From Alentia gelatinosa (Eukaryota; Annelida; Polychaeta; Phyllodocida; Polynoidae): a stretch of 64,000 nucleotides of DNA. Each line of letters begins with the position of its first letter. Position 1 is the first letter of the stretch. The stretch lies in NCBI GenBank assembly GCA_950022655.1, contig OX465580.1, positions 122,247,016-122,311,015 of the forward strand. Direction: 5' to 3'. Under the pieces are notes generated by a model. The model was not told the origin of the DNA and did no database searches. It saw nothing but the letters and a program-made list of their open reading frames with translations. Made by a program: the position numbers and the translations under genes. Shown here in pieces: positions 19,930-30,895 of this stretch.

Positions 19930-22900
19930 TATATGTAAAATGGTGGTTTTCGTGCAGTGCCTGTTGTGCAGTGATTCCAGTGGGCCCGTACATGATAGTG
20001 CTACAGGTGTGCCCGGATTACACAACTTGGTCTGTGTGTAAGGCCGAGTCTGCAGCAGGTCGACAGGTTACTCTGTGTGTTCCTCCACATTGGGAGAACC
20101 CCTTGGAGCCTCACGGTTAGTAGGGTTTCTCAAAAGCCTTTGGGTGGTTGAGAGAGGGAGCTTGCTTCGGCTTGTGGACTCATTCCCTGGCTTTACTTGG
20201 CACTCCGGTGCTGAGGTATTGTATCCACAAAGGTATGATAAAGATCCATATACCTAAGATCTCCGAGTCTGGTTTTCCTCAAAATTTCACAGAATATAGT
20301 AAATGTGTAGCACTAGACATTTCAGTTTTAAAATTCATAGGTCACCGACCATGGTATTGAAATAATTGAAGAAAACAATATTTTTCAGTACATTTCCTAT
20401 AAAAATCAAATAAGCGTAAATTTGCCTATTTTACATTTTAACACTGGATAAACTGGAAATTATATTTTTAAACTCACTCAATTGGAATTTAAATAAATCA
20501 CAAGCAAACAGCTGTGACTGATATTTGACACTATCTAAAATCACCAGGTGGCGCTACCGTGAATTGTCTGATATGCCTCTAACGCGCTGACTCGTGGTAC
20601 AAGGGAAATAGAACCGGCACTTTGAAAAGAAACTTTGGAGAGGGACACTGGAGGGATTTTATGTGACCATTGGGGATTAGTACGTTGGGCCTCGGTGCTT
20701 CATTTGTTGGAACATTCCACCGTGCATCTGAGCCCGATGCATAGGGAACAATACTTGTCCTCCCTTGGTAACTACCAATACCTTTTACCCAGGGAAGGCC
20801 TCTAGTGACCTGTAGAGAAGCAAGCCAATAGACCTGATAGATTGAATGAATAATACCCAGGCCAACCATTGTATGGGAATAAAATTCTATTATACCCATA
20901 TTAATCACTAAAAATGATAAATACTGGAGATACTCTGAAACCTAAAAGTAATGTTTAATAGTTGGCATTAGTTTTGTGTATAAGTGCTGTCAGAATCAGT
21001 GAAGAATTATGATAAACGTTGTACTATAGTCGTGCGACTATCACTTTGTAAAGCACCTATAATAGGTGAACGAGATTGTCAAAAGTAAGAATCATTTAAA
21101 AAAAAAAAAAAAAAGACCATTCCTGTACATGGCTGACTAAAGGTGGGCATGGGTCTGGAGATCTACTGCCGAGATGATTGCTAGATTTCTGTTTAGTGAT
21201 GTCAACAAAGGTTGCATCAACATTTATCATGTTTAGCTACTACAATATGGAACTTACGTTATGCATGATCTAGTTTATCCCTTATCAAGCTAAGTGTAGG
21301 TATCAATGGAGACTACAAATACTGGCTTTTGTTTACACGAAACTCGAATTCATATGGGAAGATCAACAGAGAACTAGAACAGTACGGACCATTTTTATGA
21401 ATACCTTCAGGATTAACCAAGGGATCCATCTAGCGGTGATTCTGGTCACTTTTAAACTAGACCATTGAAGCCATGTGTTTTTCTCTTTAGTTTCTGCTTA
21501 AGACGTAACCTATTTTTTGCTCTGACCTTTGGCTTGTAGCGTGCCTAGTTTTATAGTGTCCCTGACCTGCAGATCTAAGTGCGTTCGGAAGGAGAAATCC
21601 ATCCTTAAATAATGTCGACGCGTGATTAATTTCCGTTGTAAGTGGTCCCAGGTGAAGCCTTGTTCATTATATGAGATTCTACACCGCTGTGTTTCCCACA
21701 TTGGAGGAATGCCAGGGGAAATTACATATGAGGTTAATCTTTAAGTGATACCAGCTCCAATCGGAGTTAATCTCCTTTAGAATAACCAGTTTTATCACAT
21801 GGAAACTGAAGAAGGTTATTTATAATCGAAACGTCGACGACAGGTCCAAAATATCTGATGCTTATACTATAATCAATCTTTTTCAAATGATAGAAATCTA
21901 TGCGAAACAGGACTGGCATAGAATTATGGCAATTTTACACTTTCTTTTATCACATGACTAACTGCCTTAGGAGGAATACTTCCGGGTAGTGTGCTCCTTT
22001 GCATGAGATAGTGTTATTCATAGGAGCAAGTCACCTTGTATATGTGTGCTTCGTTTCTTGGATCAGGGCATCCTCAATCTGGAACTTTGCTGCAGTAGGA
22101 AAATAGCCTTGGGACTGTATCAGAAGATTGTGCTGTTCTGCGCTATCGTATGCAAGATATTCAGATACCATTTCATACTTTTGATTTCAAGACTGTACCC
22201 GTTTCATTGGTTCTAAGTTATATCTTATAAATTCATTCAATTACATCTCAGCCGCATATTGAAATTCTTGTCCATTACTGTTTGTTGTTTAAGAATCTAC
22301 GAATAAATCCACAGGTGAGTATAACCCTTCTGAGGTATAGGTCACAGCATACTATGTTCACAATAGTAATCATATAATTGCGTACATCATTGAAGTAAAA
22401 GTGTGGAGCTGTGACTTGTACTGCTATATATTTAGATAAAAGCATATAAAATGTAATCTAGTACAAAAAACGACACAAAACTTGAATGTCTAATGCAGCT
22501 GTGGCGCGCCATACACAGGCCGTTCATTCTGTAACTCACTGCGTAACTCAACGGGTCTATAGCCAAGGCAAATCTGTCCATTAATGTAATTGTGATGTCT
22601 CCTATTGCCTTTTCATTCTGGTAAGGATTCTCCAAGCGTCTGGCCGCAGGGAAGCAGTTAACCAATGGCAAACGGTGCTCTTGGAGGGTTCTTGCGAATG
22701 CCTGGGAGTTGCTGGTCCTTAGACACTCGATAGGTTACCATTAACGAAGTCGTCCTGCCGCGGGCTGTGCTGTCATGGTGCTAGGAAAATATATAGGAAA
22801 ACAGTGTTTGTGGAAGAGTGCGATCCAGGAATAGAAAACTTAGCAACGCTGTATTCAATCTACCCGTCTTTGTGTATTCAATCTACCCCAGATAATAAAC

Positions 22901-23030
22901 GTATATCAACACAGAGGAAGGAGTCACTGGTAGAGTTGCAAATAGAAGAGTAATATGATTACTCATTATCCACCTAATACACAGTGTCCATAGAAAGCAC
23001 ATAGGGAGTTTGTATGGACATACCCGGAGC
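19930..23030. other. No gene seen; unique-looking AT-rich DNA
   Basis: Apart from an A-run at 21098-21115, which may mark the 3' end of a small + strand retroposon, I see neither coding signal nor a strong repeat in this interval. Confidence 0.4.
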
Positions 23031-23310
23031 ATACGGATATGTTGTATGCTCCGGGTGGCGCATACGGAAAAATAGTGCGTACAAAAACATAGTGCATAAC
23101 TAAATGAACTGATATCGACATGCCACTTGCCCAGAAAAGGTGGATAATAAATACAATATAGACTGGTTTTAAATAGAAGCGGTTGTATGCTCCTCAGAGT
23201 TGACTCTGCGCAATATCCTCGCTTACGTTCGGATATTACTACGCGTCAACTCCTCGGAGCATACGGCCGCTTGTATCTGAAACCAGTCAATATTGTGTAT
23301 GTATCTTTAT
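23030..23310. mobile_element. Hairpin element (TGACTGGTTTCAGAT / GTATGCTCCG family), copy 2
   Basis: The stem at 23151-23297 pairs GACTGGTTTTAAATAGAAGC with GCATACGGCCGCTTGTATCT followed by GAAACCAGTC, and both arms carry GTATGCTCC. The loop contains GAATATTAC-like words (AATATCC...GGATATT). Words at 23035-23100 match 18390-18440 in inverse orientation. A further truncated relative lies at 58040-58110 (CATATGCTCCGAGGAATTGA). Confidence 0.6.
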
Positions 23311-23421
23311 ATATACCCGTCTTAAGAATGTGTCTCTTTTGCGCCATTTTGTCTTTTTTTCTGTTTAATGCTGATAATTACTGCGAGGTGATTGTCTTTG
23401 ATTCTGAGGCTACTATCAAGA

Positions 23422-23560
23422 GACGTCACGAGTTTGAGTCTGAGTTTATTTATGCCACACATTTTGTTGGCTCCACAATTTCACAAGTCGAAGACAAATG
23501 ACATTACGGAGCCAACAAAATGAGTGGCATAAATAAGCTCAAACTCAAACCAGTGGCGTC
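23422..23560. mobile_element. Long hairpin MITE, about 139 bp
   Basis: The left arm (GACGTCAC, AGTTTGAGT, GAGTTTATTTATGCCAC, CATTTTGTTGGCTCC) pairs with the right arm (GGAGCCAACAAAATG, GTGGCATAAATAAGCTC, AAACTCAAACC, GTGGCGTC) with few mismatches over about 60 bases per arm. The loop is about 20 bases. This is a foldback/MITE structure with no coding capacity. Confidence 0.65.
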
Positions 23561-24254
23561 TAGATTCTATCCTACCCCGTTTCCATATTTTTTCAGTATC
23601 AGAAAGTAGTGGCATAAACAACACTTTATATCACACCCGTGAAATAAACAAATCCCATGTTAAGCCTATGGCGTTTTTTATTAGGGGTAGGATAAACGAC
23701 ACAACACACCTGTTGTCTATGTCAATGTCTTATTTCACGTCTAGGTCACATGCACTGTTGTCCATAGAAGACACAAGATTCCAGCAGTCTGTCACTACAG
23801 AACTGTCTCACTTGATAAAAGTGCCGAAATTCCCCGATCAAAAAATGAAAACCTTTTGGTCGGGCCAAAGAAAGCACATTACGTTCCCCAGAACCAACAA
23901 TGTCTTTGCTTCTTTGCCAACTTATTTTGAATTCGGGCTTTGTCTTAAAATCTTACAGATAAAATCGTACTATTTGTACAATGATTATGTTATCCAAGAT
24001 GACTCAAGAAAGTCTACATGCTATTTGATAGATTAAATGCAGTCCGTTTTAATTCATCAGCCAATACTTTAGCTATGACCATAAAGATCCATATGTATAT
24101 ATACTACAGTGCAACAGGTTTTATATATGTGTCCTCCTTCGATACAGCACAAACGCTATAGATGAATATCCATGTAGGCTTTGATTCCATTGAGATATGA
24201 ATTCATTTGAATCAAAGAAGCCTTTTTGGTCTACATCACATGTAGATCAGCGCG

Positions 24255-24537
24255 TAAGGCCCGGCGTCCACCTACTATGATATGGCACCGATATGGTCTA
24301 CGATGCACCTCCCGATAGAAAATCAACATCGCGTCGGAAGGTCACCTAATATCGGGGACGTTTCTGCGATTAGACACCGATAAGAACCCCATACAATGCG
24401 TGGTGGATTGGCATGTCTAGACATATATATGTCTACGATATTGCACCCTCCCAATATGACTCCGATATTTGCTTTTTGTATCAGTGCCATATCGGTAGGT
24501 CTAAATTTCTATAGTAGTAGGTGGACGCCAGGCCTTA
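24255..24537. mobile_element. MITE with TAAGGCC(C/T)GGCGTCCACC termini
   Basis: The left terminus reads TAAGGCCCGGCGTCCACC and the right terminus is TAGGTGGACGCCAGGCCTTA, an inverted repeat of at least 23 bases with one mismatch. The interior shows further symmetry (GATATGGCACCGATATGG against CAGTGCCATATCGG). The 283-bp length and non-coding interior fit a non-autonomous DNA transposon, superfamily undecided. Confidence 0.7.
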
Positions 24538-24940
24538 GAGTGTACCTTAACAAATCGAAAATTGCCGTTTTACAGATTACACACCTCCTGCATGCTCCAC
24601 TTCTCAAGGTAGGCGGGACATCATCTGAATTAGCATACTGCTAGGCCACCGATATTAGAATGGCAATTTATGGCTCCTCGCCAGTGGCAATGCAGAGTTT
24701 TATTCTAGCCAGACAGTAAGTTACGACCTCATTCACAGCCTTTGGCACAGCGAAAGGCCTTTTACTGACGTCATGATGGGGGAAGAAATATAGGAAGAAC
24801 GAGAACCGCAGATTTCACGGTCCTTCCTGTTTTCCTCCAGCTGTTTCGTCGTTAAAACAGAACTTCTTTTCATTATTGAAGTAGTGGATACTGCAATAGC
24901 TGCCACTTTGCATTAGTATTAATGATTCAAGACGAAAACC

Positions 24941-25150
24941 ATGTCCTCTGGAGACCCACTGTCCGTGAGAGATGATGCGGTATTCCAGAGGATAAAAGAG
25001 CAAGATTGGATTCTTCAATTATCACCCCAGTTGTTCGTGCCTCTCGTAGTGTCTTGGCTTATATTCCTGGCATTTTATGCTATGTATTCTGATTTGTCAT
25101 GGGCATTGACAGTATCATGTATACTTTTATATTCCAAAATGTCTTTTTGA
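24941..25150 (+). CDS. Small ORF with a hydrophobic segment, unidentified
   Basis: The ORF encodes 69 residues starting MSSGDPLSVRDDAVFQRIKE, followed by one or two hydrophobic stretches (VPLVVSWLIFLAFYAMY and LTVSCILLY). I recognise no family. The ATG context (ACC before ATG) is good for a eukaryotic start, but the length allows chance. It is kept only as a candidate small membrane protein. Confidence 0.15.
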   Translation: MSSGDPLSVRDDAVFQRIKEQDWILQLSPQLFVPLVVSWLIFLAFYAMYSDLSWALTVSCILLYSKMSF

Positions 25151-25179
25151 TTTTACTGACACAAGGGTAGTGATATTAG

Positions 25180-25325
25180 GAAACGTCCTTACTGTGGACA
25201 AAACGGTTACTGTCCGAGGTCAGTCATCGATTTTATACAGCCTGACGCAATAGGCGAAAGGCAGTATAAAATCGATAACTGACCGAGAACGGGAACCCTT
25301 TCGTCCACAGTAACGACGTCTCCTT
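25180..25325. mobile_element. Hairpin MITE, about 146 bp
   Basis: ACGTCCTTACTGTGGAC pairs with GTCCACAGTAACGACGT, and an inner arm GGTCAGTCATCGATTTTATAC pairs with GTATAAAATCGATAACTGACC. The centre holds CCTGACGCAATAGGCGAAAGG. The two-part stem with a bulge is typical of decayed hairpin MITEs. Confidence 0.6.
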
Positions 25326-26371
25326 ATCATCATGTACCTCAAATTGATGAAAAAAAACGCTACTTTAATTAATGACTTGTTGAGTCACAGTCACAGTGGA
25401 CACGAACATCATTATTACTGCACCCCTAGCAGCGGGCAGTATTCGATAGACATTCTCACACAGGTATATAATAAAGAAAGGTTTACATATCTTTGACTCT
25501 GAAGAAAACAGCGAATTGGCGTCCTGTCTTGCTCAGTTTGTCGTCTCTGGAATGGCGTTAAAGTAGTTCTTTGCATCGAGCTGGCTTCAAATAAGGCTAT
25601 TTTAATCTGCTTGTGGCAGTTCAAATCAATGACGGCCAGTTATCATGCCCTTTTTACCCTAAGATGGGCGATAATGGAGGCGGAAACGGACCGGAATGAC
25701 CCCATTGTTTTACGATTTCCGTGGAATGCAATGAGACCATTTAAAAGCCAAATGACAAGTTGGAAATCTGGTAAAAGGTGTTGGAAAACTACTCAGAGTA
25801 AAGGATGGAACCTATTGCAATAGATGCCTTGACAGATTTAAGAAAACTCATCCCAGGCCCATCGTTTAAAAGTAACTCGTCAGTGCTTTCCCTTCATCTG
25901 CTTTCTGCTCAGGTTTCACCTCCGTTAATTCCAGCCCAAGTTTAATGTTGCCACTCATGTTGCTTTTTTAACCCCCAGTCATATTGTTTGCAGTCACTGA
26001 CCTTCAGACACTGTAAGGCAACTTAGCATTCAGGGGGTGTCATAATCTATAAGGATAGGTTTTGGGCCTATTCACATGCTTTAAAAGCCTCGACGATCAT
26101 CGAGAAAGACCCGTAATTTTCATGAAATAAAGGAACCGAATCCCGTGAATTTGATTTCACTGATGATCCTTTCACGAGGGGTATTTGAGGGATTGCAGTT
26201 GAGTTTCCTATGGTGTTGAATGTTTACTCGTGACAGTCAATCGATTTTTGAAGAAAATTAGGTTTACAGATGGAATGCAAACTAAATTGATATTGGAAGC
26301 ATACTCCTGTATTCAAGGTAAATTTGTTGAAGGTAATTAGCGTCGGAGTATTCATACATATTCGACTCATT

Positions 26372-26547
26372 GTGACCGACTGAGGAGGTTTAATGGGCTC
26401 ACGAGGAGAACGGAGTGGCGCCCCCTGACGATTACGAGACGCATTCCGGCCCACCCGGATGCAGCGCCATCTAGAGGCTCGCGGCCGTTGTGACAGCATC
26501 CTCGTGACGTCACGCCGCACGCCATCAAAGACGCCTTTGAACTTTTT
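26372..26547 (+). repeat. Split direct repeat A1
   Basis: These 176 bases start GTGACCGACTGAGGAGG and recur as A2 at 30529-30704. By eye the two copies are identical. The repeat precedes the gag ORF, so it probably contains the promoter or 5' UTR. Confidence 0.85.
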
Positions 26548-26608
26548 TGTTTGATCCTGCTATTACGCCGACAAAGTCGCTTTTTCGTGCATCTACGACG
26601 CCTAAAAG

Positions 26609-27715
26609 ATGCCCCCGAAGAAAACTCCCGCGGGCAAGACCCAGAAAATCGTTAAAAAGACTTCGGCAGGGGAAAACAAGAACGTAAAAATGGACAAGAA
26701 AATCGAGGATTTGAGTCGCGAAATGCGGACTATGAAATCTGCAATGATGGCATTCACTCAGGCGGCAGCCTCTAGGAATCAGGCGGCAGCCTCGCCGTCC
26801 AGGCCTACGACCGATTCCGCGATGGCGGTCCCACAACTTTCTCCATCGACCCCTACGGGCACACAGATGAGGGGATTCGAGTTACATCGCCCGAATGCTA
26901 CTGCGAGCACAGCACCAACGGCCGTTAATGATGGTTTCGCGGCATCCATGTTGGCGCATCCCTGGATTCCCAGGGACGCTCCTGCTCTCGGCGTCCAGTA
27001 TCAAGACCAATCCATCGACGACCAAGTGCGCCTATTACTGCAATCTACGGCCCATGTCCTACGGCCAAATAGAGGTAAATTCGTTATTCCCTGCCACTAT
27101 GTATTGCTCCCCAGCCGTAAGGACCACATGAGTCTGGGCACCGTAAATTTGCAAGAACACATTTGGGGTATCCTCCGCATCGTGGACGATGCGGCGGTGC
27201 CCCCTACCGTCAAACCACATGTACTTTCACACCTCAGGGAGGTCGTGGAAGATTGTTTGGATTACGATTTCGCAGCCGTTCGCCGGTGGAGCGAGGAAAT
27301 CTTCATACGAGTGGCAGAAGGTCGTTTCGCCAGGGGATGGGAGGATACCGAGCAAATCCAGCACCTACGCACGGCGATTTCTCGTTCCGAGAGTTCCCGC
27401 GTTTGCCGCGCGGTGGAGGCACCGGCGGCAAAGAAGAAAAACAAGGCGCTCGGTTTCTCCTCAGCCCACCCCCCCTGCAAGTTGTACAATAGTGAAGGGG
27501 GTTGTGCCGTCACCCCCCCGCATTCCACGAGTGGGGGAACTGTTGTTCACTGTTGCTCCTACTGTTCTGACAACTTTGGAGCCCATCACGCCCACAGTTT
27601 CGTTGATTGCCGGATAAGGGCTCGCCATGAGGCCACCGCCGGCAGTCACGCTGCTGGTACGCCCTTTCGCGGGCAGGCAGGAGGACGACCTGCCGCCGCC
27701 AACAATTCTGCTTAA
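26609..27715 (+). CDS. Gag-like protein of the Ngaro-type element
   Basis: This 368-residue ORF is the first of the element and lies 60 bases after repeat A1. The N-terminus is lysine-rich (MPPKKTPAGKTQKIVKKTSA) and is followed by a predicted coiled coil (residues 29-50, MDKKIEDLSREMRTMKSAMM) and an Ala/Pro/Ser-rich linker. The C-terminal third has Cys/His groups (CKLYNSEGGC, then HCCSYCSDNFGAHH, then CRI) like the zinc fingers of DIRS-order gag proteins. It probably binds RNA in the ribonucleoprotein particle. The frame is open to TAA 27713-27715. An N-terminal relative is at 44120-44284. The ATG chosen is the first in frame after A1. Confidence 0.75.
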   Translation: MPPKKTPAGKTQKIVKKTSAGENKNVKMDKKIEDLSREMRTMKSAMMAFTQAAASRNQAAASPSRPTTDSAMAVPQLSPSTPTGTQMRGFELHRPNATASTAPTAVNDGFAASMLAHPWIPRDAPALGVQYQDQSIDDQVRLLLQSTAHVLRPNRGKFVIPCHYVLLPSRKDHMSLGTVNLQEHIWGILRIVDDAAVPPTVKPHVLSHLREVVEDCLDYDFAAVRRWSEEIFIRVAEGRFARGWEDTEQIQHLRTAISRSESSRVCRAVEAPAAKKKNKALGFSSAHPPCKLYNSEGGCAVTPPHSTSGGTVVHCCSYCSDNFGAHHAHSFVDCRIRARHEATAGSHAAGTPFRGQAGGRPAAANNSA

Positions 27716-27747
27716 CTCGCTCCGGCAGGGGGAGCGTCTTCCGGGGG

Positions 27748-29400
27748 GTGGGGCGGACAACCCTCCCCCGGCAAGCCCTGTTGACGCACCTGCCGCCGAA
27801 GTGTGGCGCCCCCCCCCCCTCGGACGAGTTCCGCGGGCGCTTTCCCGTGGAGGCGGCGCTCTACGACGCTGTACGTGCCTGCGGCGACTACAATTACCGA
27901 GCTGCTCGCCGCGAGGTTCCGTCTGGTCTACGGGTCGACCGTTGGGCCGCACTCCTCACCAACTTCCACGACGCCGAGCTGTGCGATTTTCTTCGCTACG
28001 GCTGGCCGATTAGTTTCAATCAGTCACGTTGGCCCATCTCCACGTTCAGCAACCATGCCTCCGGGAGGGCCCAGGGCGCCGCACTTGCCGCATTCGCTGA
28101 AAAGGAACTACGTCTCGGGGGTCTGACGGGCCCCTTCACTCATCTACCGTTCGGCCAATGGTCACAGGTCTCCCCACTCCTCACTCGTCCTGAAAAGGGG
28201 GGGGAGGGCGTGCGAGTCATACTGGATTTGTCATTCCCACCTGGCCAGGCGGTCAACGACGCCATCGCACCCGGTCTCTACCTGGGGTCTCCCGCCACCT
28301 ACACCCTCCCTGGGGTGGGAGACTTGATCGAGGAAATTCTCGCGGCTGGCCCTACGGCCCACGTCTGGTCTGCAGACCTTTCCAGGGCCTATCGTCAACT
28401 CCGGATAGACCCCGTCGACGCCCCCCTACTGTGCTTCCGTGTAGGGGGGTCTTTCTACGTGGAGCGATGCCCCCCGTTCGGTTGCCGCACCTCCTCGATC
28501 GCGTGCCAGCGCACATCGAACGGGGTAGTCTATATGATGCGTTCCCGCGGCCGCCACTGCCTCGCGTATCTGGACGATTTCGCGGGCGTTGCCGCAGGGA
28601 AGCGCGCCGCTCAGGAGGCGTACGACCACTTCCTGTGGTTAGCGGACCATCTGGGCCTCCAACTCGCCGCGGAAAAGTGCCAGCCCCCCACCCGCCGCCT
28701 TACCTGGTTGGGTTTCGTGCTGGACATCGATGCGGCCACCGTCTCCATTCCTCCCGGCAAGCTCGCAGATGTCCTGGAGGTGTGCCGCGAGTGGGAGGGC
28801 AGATCCCACGCATCTCGCCATCAACTCCAGTCCCTCCTGGGGCGCCTCGTCCACGTCGGCCACTGCGTCCGCTACGCCCATCGCTTTATGACACGCCTCT
28901 TCTCGGCCCTACGGGCGTCGCAGGGCGCCGCAGTTATCACCGTCGGCCGCGAGATGCACGCGGACATCGCGTGGTTCCGCGCTTACGCGACGTCCTCGAA
29001 CGGGCGTCACTACTTCGGGCCGCCTGACGCCTCTGCCGACCTCCACATCGACGTCTCCGCGGCAGGCGTCACGGCTTCCCTGGAGGGCTCGGCCGTCAGG
29101 TGGGGGTGGGCCCTCAGCGACGCGGACATCCCCTCGGACGACGCTTCTCGCCACGCTTACGCCCTGGTCGTGGCGCTTCACCTCCTCGCCCCTCACGCCC
29201 CCCCGGGCGTCGCCATCCGGGTTCACGCCTCCCATCCGGGCGTACTCGCCCCCCTCGCCTCGGGGCTCATCAGGAACAGCCAGATCGCCGCATGCGCGCG
29301 GCAAGTCTGGCTCGACGCCGCCCTCAGGGACACCGACGTCCTTCCGGGGGGGGTGGGGGGGCCGCCCCCCCCCGACGCACGTCCCGACCCACGCCGAGGT
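27748..29400 (+). CDS. Reverse transcriptase and RNase H of the Ngaro-type element
   Basis: The protein copies element RNA into DNA. Residues 170-180 (VRVILDLSFP), Asp 210 in SADLSRAYRQ, PFGCRTSS with ACQRTSNGVVYMM, and the active-site box YLDDFAG (residues 274-280) are DIRS/Ngaro RT motifs. The thumb follows (WLGFVLD, then LQSLLGRLVHV). The RNase H-like part begins near residue 420 (DLHIDVS). Its later positions look eroded: SH is found where an active Asp and Asn would be expected (VHASH), and no clear Glu is seen. The frame stays open to 30006, but beyond about 29345, after runs of G and C, it no longer matches the family and overlaps the recombinase ORF in another frame. A frameshift there is likely. 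It starts 33 bases after gag, in a different frame. Confidence 0.8.
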
Positions 29401-29470
29401 CCCCGCACACGCAGAGCTCTTCAATATTGGTTTGTAAATTGCAGGCACACCACACGATCTCCACGCCCGG

Positions 29471-30356
29471 ATGCGGGCCTCCCACGACGCCGCGCTTGCC
29501 CCCTCCACTCACAGGAACAAGGAGGTACACGCGCGGAGGTACATCCGCTTCGCCGCCGGGCACACGGCAGTCTTCCTCCGGCCTACGGTCCTGGAGGCAT
29601 GCCTCTACATCCAGCACCTGGCGGATACGTTCTCGTCACCCGCGGCCGTGAGGAACGCCATCTCCGGCGCCCGCGCTTGGCTCTCGGACCACGGAGGAGA
29701 CGCCAGCGCTTTCAGCTCACGGCAGGCCGCGGCAGTGTTGCGCGGGACGGCTCTGCAATCGGCGCACATCCTGCGCCACGCCCCACCTATCACCATGGAT
29801 ATGTTGTCGTCGATCGCCAACCAGGCGGCATCGCTCACGACCGGGGTTCTCGTCAAAGCCGTGGCGCTCGTCGCTTTTTTCTCCCTCCTCCGCGCCTCGA
29901 ATCTCTTCGCGCCACCTCCGGGGAGGCGCCAATCGTCTCACGCGCTTCTGCGCGCCGACGCGGTCATCCAGGACGGACGCTTAGTGCTCACCGTGCGATC
30001 TGCTAAGACCATAGGACCCGGCCGTTCGCCGGCCGTGATCTCCCTGGATCCGTCTGACGACAGGGCATTATGCCCAGTGAGGGCATGGAGATCTTATATA
30101 GCGGCCGCGCCCGCGCGGCCGTTAGACCCCATGTTTCTCCTACGACCGGCGGAGCCGTTTTCGGCCTCTCAGTTCACCGCGGTCGTTCGTTGCCTTTTGC
30201 AACGGGCCGGTTTCCCCCATGCGGACGAGGTGACTCCTCACTCGTTCCGGAGGGGGGGGGGCCCAATTTTTTCATGCCCATGGCATGCCGGCCGCAGACT
30301 TACAGCGTCTAGGCACTTGGTCATCTTCGGCAGCCATGGCACCTTATCTTGTATAA
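29471..30356 (+). pseudogene. Tyrosine recombinase of the Ngaro-type element, frameshifted near its C-terminus
   Basis: The recombinase joins circular element DNA to the target. The SAM-like core-binding domain is residues 10-100 (STHRNKEVHARRYIRF). The catalytic domain shows Arg 141 in FFSLLRASNLF and the box HSFRRG with His 257 and Arg 260. A G-run at 30251-30258 directly after that box shifts the frame. The expected final motifs (a GTW-like word and the nucleophilic Tyr, codon about 30345-30347) are in the next frame, which stops at 30354-30356. Read straight through, the ORF runs on to 30391 with an unrelated tail. The first Met is arbitrary, since the frame is open upstream back to a TAA near 29432. 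Indels in G-runs can also be sequencing errors. Confidence 0.8.
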
Positions 30357-30377
30357 TATTCTCAGACTTTCAGCTTG

Positions 30378-30528
30378 GTATCTTTTTCTGACATTATACC
30401 GTTTATACCAGTTTGAATCCCTCGATCACCCTGGTATTGTATTTTATACTTCATGATACCGTATGTCATACTTCCAGTTTGTCGGTAATAAATTTTACCA
30501 AAATGCCTTCGACGAGTTGTTGGTCATT
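30378..30528 (+). repeat. Split direct repeat B1
   Basis: These 151 bases begin GTATCTTTTTCTGACATTAT and recur as B2 at 30745-30895 with no difference seen. B1 follows the recombinase stop by about 20 bases and abuts A2. The AATAAATTTTACC near its end contains an AATAAA that could serve as the poly-A signal. Confidence 0.85.
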
Positions 30529-30704
30529 GTGACCGACTGAGGAGGTTTAATGGGCTCACGAGGAGAACGGAGTGGCGCCCCCTGACGATTACGAGACGCA
30601 TTCCGGCCCACCCGGATGCAGCGCCATCTAGAGGCTCGCGGCCGTTGTGACAGCATCCTCGTGACGTCACGCCGCACGCCATCAAAGACGCCTTTGAACT
30701 TTTT
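30529..30704 (+). repeat. Split direct repeat A2
   Basis: This is the second copy of A1 with an offset of 4157 bases. It directly follows B1 and is separated from B2 by 40 bases (30705-30744, C-rich) that occur nowhere else in the element. Confidence 0.85.
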
Positions 30705-30744
30705 CCTCCCACCCACCCCACAGTTTTCTGCTATGGACTTTGGA

Positions 30745-30895
30745 GTATCTTTTTCTGACATTATACCGTTTATACCAGTTTGAATCCCTCGATCACCCTG
30801 GTATTGTATTTTATACTTCATGATACCGTATGTCATACTTCCAGTTTGTCGGTAATAAATTTTACCAAAATGCCTTCGACGAGTTGTTGGTCATT
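30745..30895 (+). repeat. Split direct repeat B2, right end of the element
   Basis: This is the second copy of B1 with an offset of 367 bases. It ends with TCATT, after which sequence unrelated to the element begins. Confidence 0.85.

Larger units (their letters stand above)
26372..30895 (+). mobile_element. Ngaro/PAT-type tyrosine-recombinase retrotransposon with split direct repeats
   Basis: The element runs A1 (26372-26547), gag-like ORF, RT/RNase H ORF, tyrosine recombinase ORF, B1 (30378-30528), A2 (30529-30704), a 40-base spacer, B2 (30745-30895). This split-direct-repeat order is diagnostic of Ngaro and PAT elements, which integrate a circular DNA through a tyrosine recombinase instead of a DDE integrase and leave no target duplication. 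I see no methyltransferase domain, which favours Ngaro over PAT. The 5-base word TCATT is found before A1 (26367-26371), at the B1/A2 junction (30524-30528) and at the end of B2 (30891-30895). The coding part is far more GC-rich than its surroundings. Confidence 0.85.

Noticed and set aside
27163..29941. Many overlapping ORFs on both strands within the Ngaro-type element
   Set aside because: High GC content removes stop codons in all frames; only the gag, RT/RNase H and recombinase frames carry family motifs.
29400..30006. C-terminal extension of the RT ORF
   Set aside because: After the G/C runs near 29345 the frame yields Arg/Pro-rich sequence with no motif, and the real recombinase is in another frame.
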